In this document: piece by piece, positions 7,637 to 7,901 of the stretch
How the letters are laid out: each line of letters begins with the position of its first letter
Position numbering within the stretch: the first letter of the stretch is position 1
DNA from: Fidelibacterota bacterium 46_43
GTDB taxonomy: Bacteria; Fidelibacterota; Fidelibacteria; Fidelibacterales; Fidelibacteraceae
Reading direction: 5' to 3'
DNA: 7,901 nucleotides
Assembly: GCA_001509335.1 (NCBI GenBank)
Contig: LGGY01000170.1
Location: 1-7,901 of the forward strand
The notes under the pieces: generated by a model
What the model was told of the DNA's origin: nothing
Database searches by the model: none
The model's input: the letters and a program-made list of their open reading frames with translations, nothing else
Position numbers and translations under genes: made by a program

Positions 7637-7681
7637 GATTGAATAGATTGAATAGATTGAATAGATTGAATAGATTGATTT
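7637..7681. repeat. 9-bp tandem repeat GATTGAATA, four perfect copies
   Basis: Perfect units lie at 7637-7645, 7646-7654, 7655-7663 and 7664-7672, followed by a fifth diverged unit, GATTGATTT, at 7673-7681. Because the period is three codons, the array keeps every reading frame open, which explains the artificial upstream extension of the uvrC frame. Perfect copies suggest recent slippage and possible length variation between strains. Confidence 0.95.
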
Positions 7682-7710
7682 GGTTGAAACACCAGGAGCG
7701 AAGCGACGCC

Positions 7711-7730
7711 AACTTCCAACTTCCAGCTTC
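7711..7730. repeat. AACTTCC tandem with a diverged third copy
   Basis: AACTTCC is present at 7711-7717 and 7718-7724, followed by AGCTTC at 7725-7730. It sits directly after GAGCGAAGCGACGCC, a short GC-rich segment unlike the surrounding AT-rich DNA, and between two GATTG-rich blocks. Confidence 0.8.
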
Positions 7731-7737
7731 TTATAAT

Positions 7738-7778
7738 GATTGATTAGATTGGTTTGATTGGGGGGATTGATTTGATTG
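7738..7778. repeat. Second GATTG-rich block
   Basis: Repeated GATTG and GATTTGATTG words (GATTGATTAGATTGG, then TTTGATTGGGGGG, then GATTGATTTGATTG) with irregular spacing. It is related to the 9-bp array at 7637-7681 but more diverged. Confidence 0.75.
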
Positions 7779-7797
7779 CCTGACCTGTGAAAAGAGA

Positions 7798-7817
7798 CCC
7801 GGTTTGCCGGGATTTTT
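7798..7817 (+). terminator. GC-rich hairpin followed by a T-run, possible rho-independent terminator
   Basis: CCCGG (7798-7802), loop TTTG, CCGGG (7807-7811), then ATTTTT. On the plus strand this is a short terminator-like structure, but no plus-strand gene ends nearby. On the minus strand the same hairpin is followed by TCTCTTTT, so it could end a leftward gene lying beyond the right edge and insulate uvrC. The five-pair stem is short; the direction is uncertain. Confidence 0.45.
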
Positions 7818-7823
7818 AAGGGA

Positions 7824-7864
7824 GATTGATATGATTGAATAGATTGGTTTGATTGGATGATTGG
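7824..7864. repeat. Third GATTG-rich block
   Basis: GATTGATATGATTGAATAGA, then TTGGTTTGATTGGATGATTGG. It contains one GATTGAATA unit identical to the tandem array at 7637-7672 and lies on the far side of the hairpin at 7798-7811. Confidence 0.75.
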
Positions 7865-7901
7865 ACCACTTGTCACGCGTTACTTTTTCAGACGGCAGTC
7901 A

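Larger units (their letters stand above)
7460..7901. other. Repeat-rich non-coding region upstream of uvrC
   Basis: About 440 bases without a convincing gene on either strand. The part next to uvrC (7460-7590) is AT-rich and should contain its promoter, but no hexamer pair with good spacing stands out. The rest is made of several unrelated short repeat types placed side by side: CAGTCGACAGTC copies, GATTG-rich blocks, AACTTCC copies, a GC-rich hairpin, and an imperfect palindrome GTCACGCGTTAC at 7872-7883. Open frames through it encode only low-complexity peptide. The last bases, GGCAGTCA, resemble the CAGTCGACAGTC family and may start another copy beyond the window. Confidence 0.8.

Noticed and set aside
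7596..7864. Possible CRISPR array
   Set aside because: The repeat units are 9-12 bp and either contiguous or irregular. There are no 20-40 bp repeats with uniform spacers and no cas genes.

Overview
The window holds six protein-coding genes, all read leftward (minus strand). In transcription order from the right edge they are: uvrC; a degenerate PurL-like protein; a fumarylacetoacetate hydrolase (FAH) family enzyme; formate-tetrahydrofolate ligase (fhs); a stand-alone response-regulator receiver domain; and the first third of a secreted GH20 beta-N-acetylhexosaminidase that runs off the left edge. No tRNA, rRNA, CRISPR array, transposase or phage gene was seen.

Layout: 7460-7901 is non-coding and crowded with short low-complexity repeats (GATTG-rich blocks, a 9-bp tandem repeat, a CAGTCGACAGTC direct repeat, an AACTTCC tandem) plus one GC-rich hairpin that looks like a terminator. 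uvrC (start at 7459, not at the far end of its long open frame) overlaps the PurL-like gene by 4 bp (GTGA), and the FAH gene follows after 19 bp, so these three look like one transcription and translation unit. The FAH and PurL-like genes both use GTG starts with good ribosome binding sites. fhs follows after 78 bp, then the receiver-domain gene after 80 bp, then the GH20 gene after 101 bp; these three could be separately transcribed, though no convincing promoter or terminator was found between them.

Function: uvrC is a complete nucleotide-excision-repair endonuclease, and fhs is a complete enzyme supplying 10-formyl-tetrahydrofolate for purine synthesis and other one-carbon reactions. The FAH protein resembles the short YcgM/FAHD1 acylpyruvate hydrolase type with its metal ligands intact. 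The most unusual gene is the PurL-like one. It aligns from end to end with the small form of FGAM synthase but has lost nearly every catalytic and nucleotide-binding motif, while remaining an uninterrupted 666-codon frame in an operon. It looks like a maintained pseudoenzyme, not a decayed gene.

Organism: a bacterium of moderate GC with Gram-negative-like features (an N-terminal signal peptide on a GH20 enzyme, a single-domain response regulator, fhs). The mixture of genes and intergenic repeats would fit an FCB-superphylum or neighbouring candidate-phylum bacterium, but this is a low-confidence inference and the window contains no phylogenetic marker beyond UvrC and Fhs.
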